A stretch of 64,000 bases of DNA. It comes from Paratinospora sagittata. Taxonomy: Eukaryota; Streptophyta; Magnoliopsida; Ranunculales; Menispermaceae. The position numbers and the translations under genes were made by a program. This document shows positions 1 through 10,886 of this stretch, piece by piece (position 1 is the stretch's first letter; every line of letters starts with the position of its first letter). The stretch is from positions 11,799,001-11,863,000 of the forward strand of contig CM069596.1 of the NCBI GenBank assembly GCA_035771175.1. Direction: 5' to 3'. Under the pieces are notes generated by a model that ran no database searches, was not told the origin of the DNA, and saw only the letters and a program-made list of their open reading frames with translations.

Positions 1-2664
1 GATTGATCTTCATTATGAACGGTGAAGATCTTGATCGAAGTTACCTACTGTGAGTTATAAGACTCAAAACACTGTTTTACAGATTTGAGGATTTTCTCAC
101 GCAGTTTTGATGAAACGGCTGGATCTCACAATCTCACCGTTTGATTGAGTTGAAAGTTTGCCAGATTGTTGATAACTGACTCATGACACTTTGGAACGGT
201 TAAGATGATAATTTCGTAGGTAGTTTGCATGAAATTTACTATCTAAGTGAAAGTATTACAACAGGAAAACTGATTTTTAATAGTTTTTGGTAACTTTTAG
301 TTGTGGGCCCAAACACTTCCATATAAGCTATTGACTTGGTTTTTTCAGCTCATTTGCACATTTTGCACTTGAGAAAGATGAAGAAGAGCTTAAGAAGAGA
401 ATAGGAGAGGAAAATTAGGGTTTGGAGGTTCTTGCTCAAGAACTCTATGAGGTTTGCATGTTTTCTCTCTTTTCTTCCTTTGATCTCTCTAGTTTAAGCT
501 TCCAAGCTATATTTTGACCTAAGATATGCCATGGATTCTCAGTTGAGGATTGTTCCAGACCTAAGGTTCCATTGCATGCATGTTTTTATGAACCCTAGTG
601 TTGATTGGAGGCCATTTTCCCCATTTTCTCTTTTAGATTTGGTAAAACTCTTTGTAATTGGACCTATACCTTGTTCATGGCCTTAGAATTTTCCAGGTTG
701 TTTGCATGTCACCTATGTTAGACCTATGAACACCAAGAACTGATCCATGCCTTTGGTTAGAGATTTTCATGGTGAAATCTTGGAATTTAGTTCAAATGGC
801 CTACACTTGGATCATTGACTTAGGGTTAGAGTTAAGCTTTGCATGTCAACTATGTTGACCTATTAGCCATGGTGGATGATCCCATGGTACAAGTTCAGTA
901 AATTTCGTGGCTATGTTTGGTGGCCTAGTGTAAAATTGGCAATATTGCTTATGTATGAAAATTTCAAGATTTGAGGCTTTTGATGCTCTTGATTGAAAAT
1001 CTGAAAAATTATGCAATGTAGGTCTTTTGGGGCATGATTAGGGTTGTTGATGATAGAATTCAGTGGGTTCTCATAGTAGACACCCTAGGGTTGACTAATT
1101 TTGACCTAGGCTAAGTATTTGACATTTTTCATGTACTTTGACAAATTGCATGTAATTTGGGGATTTTGCCCAAATTGGGAGTTTTCACCAAAATCAAGTC
1201 AATTTATGAAATTGGCTTGGGGATTGTTTAATTGGACCCAAATTGAGTAGAATCATGGGTTTAAAATGTTAGAACCTATGTTAAATTGATATGACTTAGT
1301 TTATTTTGACCTTATGTTTTATATTGGCCTAATTGGAGATTTTGACCAAGACTTAGTCAATTGATGAAATTGACTTGATGTATAGTCTAATTGACCCTAA
1401 TTATAATTGAATGTCATGTATATTAGTGGTTGGATCATGGGATTACTCTATTAAATTCAATTTAGGTCAATCTTAGTTTATTTGAGTCTAAATGATCAAA
1501 TTGGGCAATATGGAAATTGGCTCAAGGGGGTAACCAATTTAGAATCTAATTGACTTTAGATTGGGTTTGAACATGGGGTTTTGACACACTTTATGACTGA
1601 TTTTCAGTTGTGTGAACCACGTTATTTCCAGGTCTTATGATTGATCTTGAACCCGTTTAGTCAATTGGAGAGTTTTGGTGATTGGATTGAAATTGGATTG
1701 GCTAGACTTAGCCAATAAAGAATGAGTGTTCTTTTACTTTTGGATTATTTATATGTGACATTGTAGTATAGAAATGTTTAAAATGCTTATGTATAATGGT
1801 ATGCATATTTTAATATTCCATGAAATACATTTGAGAATAATTCATTGGGATGACAATTTGGGTTGAGGCTCCTAGTTGAAATTTCCTCTTTTTGGGAATT
1901 CTCGTAAGCTTAGCGGCGATCCCAGTTATGTGCTTGCGTATGGGTAGGTTAGTTTAGGCTAATCCTACGTACTGCACAACCCCATAAATCCTATTAGGAT
2001 ACGAGTATTGTGTGTGTGTGTGTTCAGGTACTGTGTGTAGCGCACCAACTTTGAACCCCCGTACTCAGGAGGTGTTAGGATTGCATGAGTATGACTACAA
2101 ATGTTATGCATCGTCTTATGTATGACTTGATGCATTATGTTAGCATGTATGTAATCTATTTCGTCATCATGATATTTCAATGATTTATGATCTTATCATG
2201 TTTTTATTAAATACACGTATATGCCACTTGTAAATGACATTCACTGAGCGGGTTATAGCTCACACCTCACCTTCTTCTTTCAAGATCTGATAGAAAAAGG
2301 AAAGGGAAGGCTTGACTGCGGAGCGTCTTTTGTTTTTGTTTCATGTAGGTATTGTACATTTAATTTTGTAATTTGATAATTATGTACATGATAACACCTA
2401 GTATATGTATAATTAACACATAGTTGGGATGTGTTGGGTTTGTAGTATTTTGTAAACTTTGAAATTTTATATTTGGTAACTTGGAGATGTAATATTTTAT
2501 TTCATTTATGATCATGTTAGATGGACGTTTTTAGGATTGTACTGAATTTGATTTTGGGGATTCTTATATGTGTTTTAGGTTGAAAGGATGCCGGGTGTAC
2601 CGACGGAGGGTATACTCGGAGGTTTCAGTGCCGGTCATGACGTCACGTATAGTGGGTCATGACA
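1..2664 (+). repeat. Partial long LTR, right part only
   Basis: Non-coding, T-rich and cut by the window edge. It ends in a CA-type LTR terminus (gggtcatgaca) at about 2664. From about 580 it reads in parallel, with substitutions, to the solo LTR at 16585-19047, for example in the stretches around 'ccattttccccattt' and 'ttcatggccttaga'. A motif near 2240 (ttcactgagcgggtt) followed by a purine/T-rich block resembles the R/U5 part of other long gypsy-type LTRs in this window. No ORF of interest; the 71-codon minus ORF near 2000 is chance. The LTR start and any TSD on the left are outside the window. Confidence 0.55.
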
Positions 2665-3312
2665 ACTCCGAATGCTCATAACTTTTTCATTCGGACTCTA
2701 ATTAGAGTGATTTAAAATGAGTTAGAAAGAGGAAGAGAAGAACTATAAAATCATATGCTTAAACTGGCTTTTCCGATCATCGGTGATTTTACATATATTG
2801 AAAGTTTAACATCTACCGGACCGTCACCGGTGACCGAAAAGTCAATTGAAGCATATGGTCTTATAGATCGCTTCTTTCTCTTTCCAACGCGTCTTGAATT
2901 ACTCAAATCAGAATTAAAACAACAAAATTATATATTGATCGGTAAGTTTAAATCTGGGTACTTACCTACCGATCAGTAAACTATATATATATATATATAT
3001 ATATTAAACTTACCAATGGGTAAGGTTAAAACTTACTGATCAATATATAATTTTTTTGTTTTAATTCTGATTTAAGTGATTCAAGATGCATTGAAAATTG
3101 GAAGAAGAGATCTACAAGACCATATGTTTCAATTGACTTTCTGATCACAGGTAATAATTCAGTGGATGTTAAACTTTCAATATATATAAAATCACCGGTG
3201 ATCGGAAAGTCAGTTAAAGCATATAGTTTTATAAATCTTCTCTTCCTCTTTCTAATGCATTTTAAATCACTCAAATCGGAGTCTGAATGGAAAAGTTATG
3301 AGCATTCGAAGT
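2665..3312. repeat. Foldback element made of four alternately inverted modules
   Basis: The outer ends are inverted copies (cgaatgctcataactttt at the left, its complement near 3295-3310). The whole block is a roughly 650-bp palindrome centred on a (TA)n run at about 2982-3004. Each arm is itself an inverted repeat: the block around 2720-2790 recurs in reverse complement around 2815-2885, and the same holds in the right arm. The structure is therefore module, inverted module, TA, module, inverted module. Similar peptides read from both strands (with GDF.YIESLTST) are products of this symmetry, not genes. It is probably a non-autonomous foldback or MITE-like element. No clear TSD was found. Confidence 0.7.
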
Positions 3313-4157
3313 TGCTTATCGTCGGTAAAAAGTTTTACCACTGAGTATTATTTTTTATTGCTTGATACATCTTTTGAATCACTTAATCAGAGTTAAAATG
3401 ATAGTTCAACACGAGAAGGGCAAAATAGTCAAGCACACTTTCTGACAACTTGTAATTTGATTGATAAACGATGGGTTGATTAGTTAAGGACCCAAATGCT
3501 AATTTTAAAAATAGAGGACTACTGCACTGTATTCTAAATATACTGGCTAGAGGTCCCTATCTCTAAAAATTTCTTTTAAAAACTTATTTTTTAAAATAAT
3601 ATTTAAATTTAATGCCAAACGAGCCCTTAGTTTTTGTGAACATTTATTTCTTTCCTCTTCTTCGGAACTGTTGCGTTGCTTAAATACTAAGAGTCACACA
3701 AGGATCAAGGAAGAGGCTAGCTAGACCCTAACCTATAGCTATGTAAATGATTGGAATGTGTCTCACTCGTGTGGGTGGTACCAAACAAAGGTCCTTGGTA
3801 GCCAAAATTAGTCATGCCATTATAACGGGTCTTCTTCTTAGGGAGATATGGGAGCTAATCATGCATAGAAATATGGGGCTAGCTCTCGGATCCCCTAGGT
3901 TAGTGTACTCTATCACATGCGTAGAGTCTCGAGTTTCTGTCATGTCCTGCTCTTGTTTTTACATATCAATATATACCACATTATAAAAGTATTTTTCTTT
4001 TGATTTTTAATCCTTTTTCATATTTATTTTTAAAAAATTTGACAAAATATCACCTTAAAATTTTAAAAAACAAAAAATAACTTGTCTCATAATTTTCTGT
4101 ACCTATAACATCTTTAAGTATGTAAAAAGACTAAAATAACGTACTTTCTCCGTTAAA
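3313..4157. other. Intergenic stretch with no recognisable gene
   Basis: AT-rich DNA with short, unrelated ORFs on both strands. I see no TE protein, tRNA, tandem array or LTR terminus. The 79-codon plus ORF near 3750 has no family resemblance I recognise. Confidence 0.5.
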
Positions 4158-4706
4158 AAGAGAGCTTCGTCACCTTCACCATCTCCATCAAGGAGAGTGA
4201 GACCCAAAGTCGAAGAATCCCAATCTGAGGTTGTTGTTCAAACCCCTAAGGCACCCATCGCCTTTGAACCCGTAAACATGAACCCAGTTGAAACTTCAAC
4301 TGATGTTCCGTAATCAGATGAGCCATCATCCTCAACCCAGAAGTCCAAGAAAGAGGACAAAGCTGAAAAACTTTCAACCCAAGCGGCAATTGATGGTTGC
4401 TTTGTTTATTTTGATTTCTTCACCAGTGCATATCTTGATGTGTTATCTTTGTTTGAGTATCAAGGTTGGACCAAACTCCTCACCCATAACTCCATATGGT
4501 ATCCTAACCTTGTCAGACAGTTCTTCCAGAATCTTGAAGATAATCCTAAGACAGGACTTGTAAGACAGTCTAAGGTCAAAGGCAAAGCCATAGAGATTTC
4601 ACCCCAATTCTTCTCTGAAACATTCTCATTGCCAAGTTGTCGAGACCCCTCTCCGGGTGACGTTGACATAGTACCCCAGATAATGCCACAACACGACAGA
4701 ACATGA
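4158..4706 (+). pseudogene. Plant-transposon-protein ORF, N-terminal part (broken)
   Basis: Reading from about 4158 gives a Ser/Pro-rich, charged leader (RASSPSPSPSRR), then a region with LSLFEYQGWTKLLTH, WYPNLVRQFFQNLE and VKGKAIEISPQFF. This is the pattern of the 'putative plant transposon protein' domain found in large non-autonomous plant retroelements; its molecular function is unknown. There is an in-frame stop near 4312, and the ORF is cut at about 4706, where a minus-strand LTR is inserted. The second half resumes at about 6711. The family is recognised by pattern only. Confidence 0.6.
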
Positions 4707-6706
4707 GGCACTGATAAGAACCATAACTATCTATGTTTTATATACATAAGTACATGTGATAGTTATATACAGTATCAAAAGAACAAAACAACTGAAACTA
4801 GACCCAAGTATCCCCAAAAATATACAAACAACACCTACATTCAAAAAAAAGAAAAGGAAGACCGCTCAGACTTTAAGCCTTGCCTTTTCCTTTTTGATAT
4901 GAACCCGAGAAAAGTAAGGAAAAAATGGGGTGAGCTCAACTAGCTCAATGAATATCTTTCACAATAATATCTACATACGCATTTATATAAAACATGTATG
5001 ATATTGGAAATCTCATTCATAAATCAAATGCATCAAGGAAAAATCATAATATATATGGTTCCAAACTAAACATTTGATTTATGCATCATTTTCATAAGAA
5101 TCAAATATGCAGATATTTTACTTTGAGGACATGTCAGAATAACACGTGCCTTTACTTCCCCCTTGACCAATAGGTTCAAACCGGTGCATTACCCATCACT
5201 AATCCTCCTACCCTTCCATTCTTCAGTGCTTCAGAAAGTCCTTTCTACGGAGTACCAATCCAAGCACTTCGACGGCACATTTCCTAGAAGAACAAGTAAG
5301 TAGAAAGTCAAACAATGCCAAAGTATTTAATCCAAAATACCCAAGGCAATGCCAGTGTATAAATTTCATGCTCATGTTCTTAAAACACAATGCACATATA
5401 TATAATAAGATGCATACCATTCAACAATGTAATTTCATATAAATACAATGCTATAAATGGAGAAGTAAGGTGGGAAATACTCACAAATAGTCCAATAGCC
5501 AATTAAATAAGTCAATTATTTAGCAATCGGCCAATCAACCCACAAAGACCTTAAAGGAATTCAAATATACACCAATTGATCAAATTCAAGTCAATTCTAC
5601 CTAAATACATAATTACTAACTCAAAACACATCTAATCCACACCAATTTGGATTAGAAACACCTAACACAATTCAATTGACCAATTCCAATCCAATTGCCT
5701 CAAAAGCCCCAAATTGGATAAATCTCTACATGGTCAATTGAACTAAACACCATGCTACACCATGAAATTCATTAAATTGGCTCCATACTTTAATAAAGTA
5801 TGCCATAAACATCAAAATAGTTCACATGCACATCATTTTTACACCTAAATCATAATAAATCCCATTAAAGTCTACATACATGCTAAGTTCCAATTATACA
5901 AGCTAAACTCATCCATAAAATGGAAACTCACCATTAAAGTATGTATAAACACTCCAATTAATGGAATCTAAGCTCAAAATTGGTAGGTTAGGGTTTGAAA
6001 TTCTGAAACCCTAACTTAACCCCAAATTTCAACTCATGCATGTGATCAAAACACTACACCAAAGCTAGAAATTTACCCAATAAGCATAACAAGAAGGAAA
6101 ATGGGGAAGAAATATTACTTTGGGAGCAAAATCCACCAACCCTACCTCCCAATCACCCAAAATCCGCAATTTCTTCCTCCTCTTTGGTTTCTCCTCTTCC
6201 TTTAGCTGCAAATGATGCAAATGAGGAATAAAAATGAGAAATTTGCTTATATACCATCATTGGGACCACTTGCAAAAATTTTAAAAAAACTGCCCAGACG
6301 TGAGGATCGCGTTTCTCTCCCGGAGGAGCGTGCTTCTCAGACAAAAACTAAGAAAAATAAGTCTCGGCCAATTTCAAAGGAGCGCGCTTCTCCCTTAAGG
6401 AGGGCGTTTTTCTCATTCCCAGAAAAATTCAGATTTTAGTTTCACGCAAGGAGTGTGCTTCTTCATTCAAGTAGCGCGTTTCTCCAAAGAATGAAAAACT
6501 TCAACTCTCAGTTTTACGCAAGGAGCACGCTTCTGCTACCCAGAAACTGAAAATTTACATGTCTAAGTGTATTTTCACTTACACATTCACACTAACAACA
6601 TAGTAAACATGAAAATACACATAAATACTTCGTATACACACAAAATACGAGTATTATACACATCAAATATATACACAAGCACCTAGAGTGGGGCATTCTA
6701 CGTCAT
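4707..6706 (-). mobile_element. Solo LTR (minus) splitting the transposon-protein ORF
   Basis: About 2.0 kb of non-coding DNA between the two halves of one ORF. Read on the minus strand it begins with gacgtagaatgcccc. It then has a U3-like array of motifs such as gagaagcgcgctcctt (about 6290-6540), a TATA box (ggtatataagc, about 6245-6255) about 50 bp past the array, then a purine-rich leader and an R/U5-like block near 4860-4960 (ctcaccccattttttcc). The pentamer catga occurs at both edges (4702-4706 and 6707-6711) and could be the target duplication, but the implied ends are not TG...CA, so the exact borders are uncertain by a few bases. Confidence 0.65.
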
Positions 6707-6710
6707 CATG

Positions 6711-7540
6711 ACATTATATGCGAAAGTGGGTCATTACACAAGTGATGAAAGTGCCCATATACTTTCCTTCACCAAGGGCAAATTCCAATTCCTAGGCTAC
6801 GATGGTCCATTTGCCTTGAATCTCATTTCAAGAAAGAAAAACCAGGTGAATGTTCATAAGAAGCTTACCAACCAATCCTTCGAGCTTATTCTTAGGGTTA
6901 TTCACAATATCATCACCCACATCATTCAGCCCAAGTCTGGTAGTAAGTGCAATGTTAATGAACTTGATTTATTCTAGATTTGGAGCATTCTCCAAAAGAA
7001 AAAGATAAATCTAGCTCACATCCATATTCATGTTATCGATATTGTAGTTAGTAGAAAAGGAGGTCTTCCATTTGGGATGTACCTCACTCCCTTGTTTGAG
7101 ATAAGTGGAGTTGACTTTAGAGAAGAGGAAGTCAAAGAAACCAACAAATATCATTGCATTGAGCAGACAACTATTAAGTTGATGAGACATGTATATGTAT
7201 CTACTTTGGAAAAGTGGTTCCCCATATCTGAAGTTTCAAGAGGTGGAAACTGGACCACTTGAAGCAAGAGAGGAAGTTCAAGTTGATCGTGCTGCAGAAG
7301 ATCAAGCTGATCAAGTTGCAGAAGATGTTCAGGCTGAATGGGTTGATCATGCTGAAGAAGAAATTCAGATTAAATAAGCTAATCAAACAATAGAAAAAGT
7401 AAATCAGATTGCCCAAGTTGTTGTGGAGGCACAGCTTCAAGAGAGAGTTGGAGAAGACTCTAAGAGAACAATTTCTGATTTGCCATCTCCAAGGGATGTT
7501 CCTATGGAAGAACCCCATGATCAATAGGAGGGAGAATTTT
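6711..7540 (+). pseudogene. Plant-transposon-protein ORF, C-terminal part (broken)
   Basis: Continues the ORF broken at 4706: YAKVGHYTSDESAHILSF near the start, then IITHIIQPKSGSKCNVNELD, a TAG near 6975, WSILQKKKINLAHI and SRKGGLPFGMYLTPLF. A shift near 7240 leads into an acidic Glu/Asp/Ala/Gln-rich tail (AAEDQADQVAED). The conserved 'KGGLP(F/Y)GM' segment supports the plant-transposon-protein call. At least two stops and one frameshift make it non-functional. A small TIR element interrupts the tail at 7546. Confidence 0.6.
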
Positions 7541-7545
7541 ATGAA

Positions 7546-7822
7546 TGTCACACCTTGGGATGCACAGCGTTGGCTCTGTGGTTACTCAGAATGCGAAATC
7601 AGACTCCTTAAGGGAGGTCTCGAGTTCGATTATGGGGAAGGCCCTTTACTATTCATGAGTGAATAGTGGGAACAAATGATCCCGGGTACAAGAAACGTCA
7701 TTGTGTGGCGGTGGCTGTACCGGGATGGGACAATATTATGGATCCATAATGGCTGGCGTTCGCCCCGAGGGGGTGCGCCCACACCTGGGTAGGGGGAACG
7801 CTGTGCAGCCCAGGGTGTGACA
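7546..7822. mobile_element. 277-bp inverted-terminal-repeat element with 5-bp TSD
   Basis: Starts tgtcacaccttgggatgcac and ends with the near-complement, ending ggtgtgaca; about 26 terminal bases pair with two or three mismatches. It is flanked by identical atgaa at 7541-7545 and 7823-7827. The interior is GC-rich relative to its surroundings and has no credible ORF. The long TIR suggests a MITE, whereas TG...CA termini and a 5-bp TSD are LTR-like, so the class is ambiguous. It interrupts the acidic tail of the transposon-protein ORF, which resumes immediately after it. Confidence 0.75.
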
Positions 7823-8171
7823 ATGAACCTCCAGAAGAAGTTCCTGAAGAGGGATTCTAGGAAGTTGCCATGGCAATTCCTGAAGAAAGAATTGATGAAC
7901 CTATCATTGTACCTCATGTTAAAGAAAAGAAGTACAATGAGGCAGATCGAGAAGAGAGTGTTGCTCATGAGACTGGTCTTACGTTCATTACAGTAAACCT
8001 GCAACTCCACAGTTTGATGAAAAGGATTTTCTAAGCAGAATCAGAGAGGATCAAGAATACATGAACTCTAAACTGTTGGAAACAATGAAAGAAGAACAGA
8101 GCAGGCAAAACTCTAAGATGATTGGAGAAATCAAGAAGCTATTATGGTTGAAGAATGAAGAACTTGAAGAA
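7823..8171 (+). pseudogene. Distal tail of the plant-transposon-protein ORF
   Basis: Glu-rich, charged reading frame (EPPEEVPEEGF, a stop, then IPEERIDEPIIVPHVKEKK, and later YMNSKLLETMKEEQSRQ and IGEIKKLLWLKNEELEE). It looks like a coiled-coil tail continuing the ORF interrupted at 7546. It runs directly into the CpG-rich motif array of the next LTR at about 8172. Contains a stop near 7858 and a frame change near 7990. Confidence 0.45.
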
Positions 8172-9668
8172 AGAACGCGCTCCTTAAAGAAGGACCGCAC
8201 TCCTGTTGCTAAGGGCAAAATGGGAACAAATTCAAGAGTCAGTGGTTCTTGTTGAAGGAACCCGTTCTTATGCCCAACGGACATATTGAGGAACGCGCTC
8301 CTTAATTGGAGGAAAATCTGAAAGTTTTCATATTTCAAACCAAAAATGCGCTCCTGTGTTAAGGAACGCGTTCCTATACGTCGGTGTTGCGTTTGTCTAT
8401 AAATACCATACTTGCTCATTTGAAGAGCAACTTTTGCAAAATCAATAGAACTTGTGCGATTTTTTCTACATCATTAATACTCGTCCAAAACAAGTTCTTG
8501 AGTCATTTAGTCCTTCATTCAAAGCAAAAGTTCACTACATTTGTGTTTTTGATTCAACCTTTTGAAGAGTTCTCCTAACCATTCTAAAATCTTTTGAGAA
8601 ACTAGAAAGGAGTTCTAGAGTGTTTTGATGAAAGTGTTCTTAAGTGTTTTTCATCACATACTTGTTGATCTTGGTCATCCTTGGAAGAGAAATCTTTTAA
8701 CCACATAAACCTTGGAGAATCGACGAACTTCATCTCACCTAAGTTAGGTAACTTTTCTTTTTCGATTCTAGTGTTTGTGTTTTGAGTAGAAACGTTTTTT
8801 ATTGCTTGTTTTAATATCTTATCAAAACCATTTTCTCTATTGTGTGAAACCATTCTTGTGCTTAATACATATATTGTTTGAATCGATTGTTTTGATCATA
8901 ACTTGTGCATAATCATTCACATGCTTGAATATTGATAATTTTGAATCAATAAGTTTTGATCAATAACTTGTATATTGATTCTTGTGCTTCACCTATCATA
9001 CATAGAATCAATATTTGGAAATACATGTATGCATACGATTCTTGAACTTGCATAAAAAGTTTTTGAATCAGTTGCATGTATTTTTGAGAAAACATTGAAC
9101 TTCATTTAGAATCATAGTGGTTGGAATAGTGATTGTTGTCTCATTCAAGATTGTAAGCTTAAATTGTTAAGAGTGTTGTTATTCACTTTTCTATATCTTT
9201 GTAATCGTGATGTATTGTTGACTTGGTTAAGTAAACCAGGATATTACCTTACTCTATATGGCACTTAACCACGCCCGTAAGTTGGTTGCAAGTTGTGGCT
9301 TACTAGCCAAGCCCTAGGGTAGGCTAGACTGTGGCTTTCTAACCAAGCCCTTGTGTAGGTTAGTGTTGTAGTGGCTTTCTAACGAGGCCCTAGTGTTGGT
9401 TAGTGTAAACGGCTTTTAATTCGCCCGCAAGTGATTAGCCAATATTGGATTGGGAAATTCTGATCTATATGATTGGGTAGTGAACGTAGGTTCAAGGGGA
9501 ACCGAACCACTCTAAATCCTTTGTGTTCATTTATTTTCCTGCATTTGATATTTGGATTGTTACCGACTGCACAGATTATTTGTTTAATTAAAATATTCAA
9601 AAAGTAACGCGAAAATCCACAAAGTCTAATTCAACCCCCTTCTTAGATGGTTATACTGGGCCAACAAT
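8172..9668 (+). repeat. 5'-truncated copia-type LTR with GGAACGCGCTCCT array
   Basis: U3 array of near-palindromic motifs (aacgcgctcctt, ggaacgcgctcct, ggaacgcgttcct) from 8172 to 8375, then a TATA box (gtctataaatacc, about 8394). A leader and an R/U5 region follow, with the recurring 'gggtagtgaacgtagg ... ccgaaccactctaaatcc' block near 9474-9520. It ends gggccaaca at 9668 after a C-rich tract (attcaacccccttc). The same family is at 31081-33180, where a longer U3 is present. This copy therefore begins inside U3, directly against the ORF remnant. Confidence 0.65.
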
Positions 9669-10411
9669 TAATACAAGTTTAAATCTTTTAATCTTGACCA
9701 TTGATGATAGGCTTAGGGTTTTAGAACTTAGTTTTCTATTTAAACCATCATTAACTCTTGTTTTAATAACAAGAACTTTTAATATCATTCTCATACTCTT
9801 TTTTCTGCAACACAACTTTCAAGAAGATAATCGTCATTGGAGATTTTAGTTTTTCATAGTGAAACACTGATTTTCCGGTACTACATCCTTTACATAATAT
9901 GTTCACGATCACGAGCTATTTCACATATATTGATTTTAATCGATTATGAGATAATATCATTTCAATACTTGATTTCTTGTTGTGCATGTTTTCTAAATCA
10001 TTGTGGCTGAGAAATCCTGTAAGAGCATATTGGGAGTTGTAGTTTTTGTTATTCTTGGAGTTTGTTCCCCTGTTGAGCAAATGTCCCTCTTATAATTTTT
10101 GTATTATTGAAAGCTAGCGGTTGTGCTAGTAGGGAAGATTCTCTAATCGACAATCAGTGTATGTAAATGGTTTGATCCTCACCCATGAAGTAGGATCTGA
10201 ATAGTGAAGAGTTAGAAAATTCTAATCGGGGAGATCGGGTAGTGGAGATAGGCTTATTGGGAAGCCGAACCACTATAAATCGCTGTGCATTGTCTCTTTT
10301 ATTTCTTTCCTTACATTCCTGCACTAATACTTGATTGCAAATATTAAATATTTGTGAAAGGTCCTAAAAAATCCGTCAACACCCAATTCACCCCCCTTTG
10401 GGTGTCTATCA
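9669..10411 (+). repeat. Copia-type LTR, 3' part
   Basis: No coding potential. It has the same R/U5 signature as the other copia-type LTRs here: gggtagtggagataggc then gccgaaccactataaatc (about 10235-10282), a C-rich tract (acccaattcacccccc), and an end at ctatcaca, 10411. The left part is A/T-rich and its start is not defined; it abuts the previous LTR's terminus at 9668. Confidence 0.5.
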
Positions 10412-10886
10412 CATGTGATAGTAGATATGCGATATCATCACATTGGGTTACGAGCTCACTCTACTCCTTTAATTTTCAGGATCCGTTAGTGCCCTTGACA
10501 AGGGTAAAGTCATTGCTTGTTGACTTCCTCTCCTGTTGTTGACTCAATCATCTCTTGTCCGGTGAGTATGAGATGGAGCGAGAGGAATGGACTTTACTGT
10601 TAGAGGCTGCCTTCGTTTAGGATTTTTTTCTACATTACTTAAATTCTAAACATTACTTTGGACATGTATAATTGTAATAACATTACTTTTTCTTAACTTT
10701 CATGAAATTTTTGCACTTTTGGTAATTTACTATGTCTTGTGTTATATCTACGCCTTCTGTGACTTGTTCATGAATGATTGTGCATAGATTGGAAAAAGGC
10801 TATAGGTTACTAGTACTCTGTTGTTGGAGGGAGTACTAGCCTGGGCGACTCGATATTGTCTGTGTAGGAAACTAGGGTCGTCACAT
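10412..10886 (+). repeat. Gypsy-type LTR 3' remnant
   Basis: Starts with tgtgatag directly after ctatcaca, so the junction is a 16-bp perfect palindrome. It then reads like the R/U5 end of long gypsy-type LTRs: gagctcactctactcc, 'ttcaggatccg', 'gacttgttcatgaatg', 'ggttactagtactctg' and a terminus ggtcgtcaca at 10886. Related blocks are at 34970-35297 plus 47521-47600. Non-coding. Confidence 0.4.

Noticed and set aside
2755..3274. Similar small proteins on opposite strands
   Set aside because: They come from the same foldback arms read from both sides, which explains the similarity without a gene.
4702..6711. catga as a proven TSD of the minus-strand LTR
   Set aside because: The ends it implies are not TG...CA; other choices give poorer TSDs. 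Left as a possibility only.
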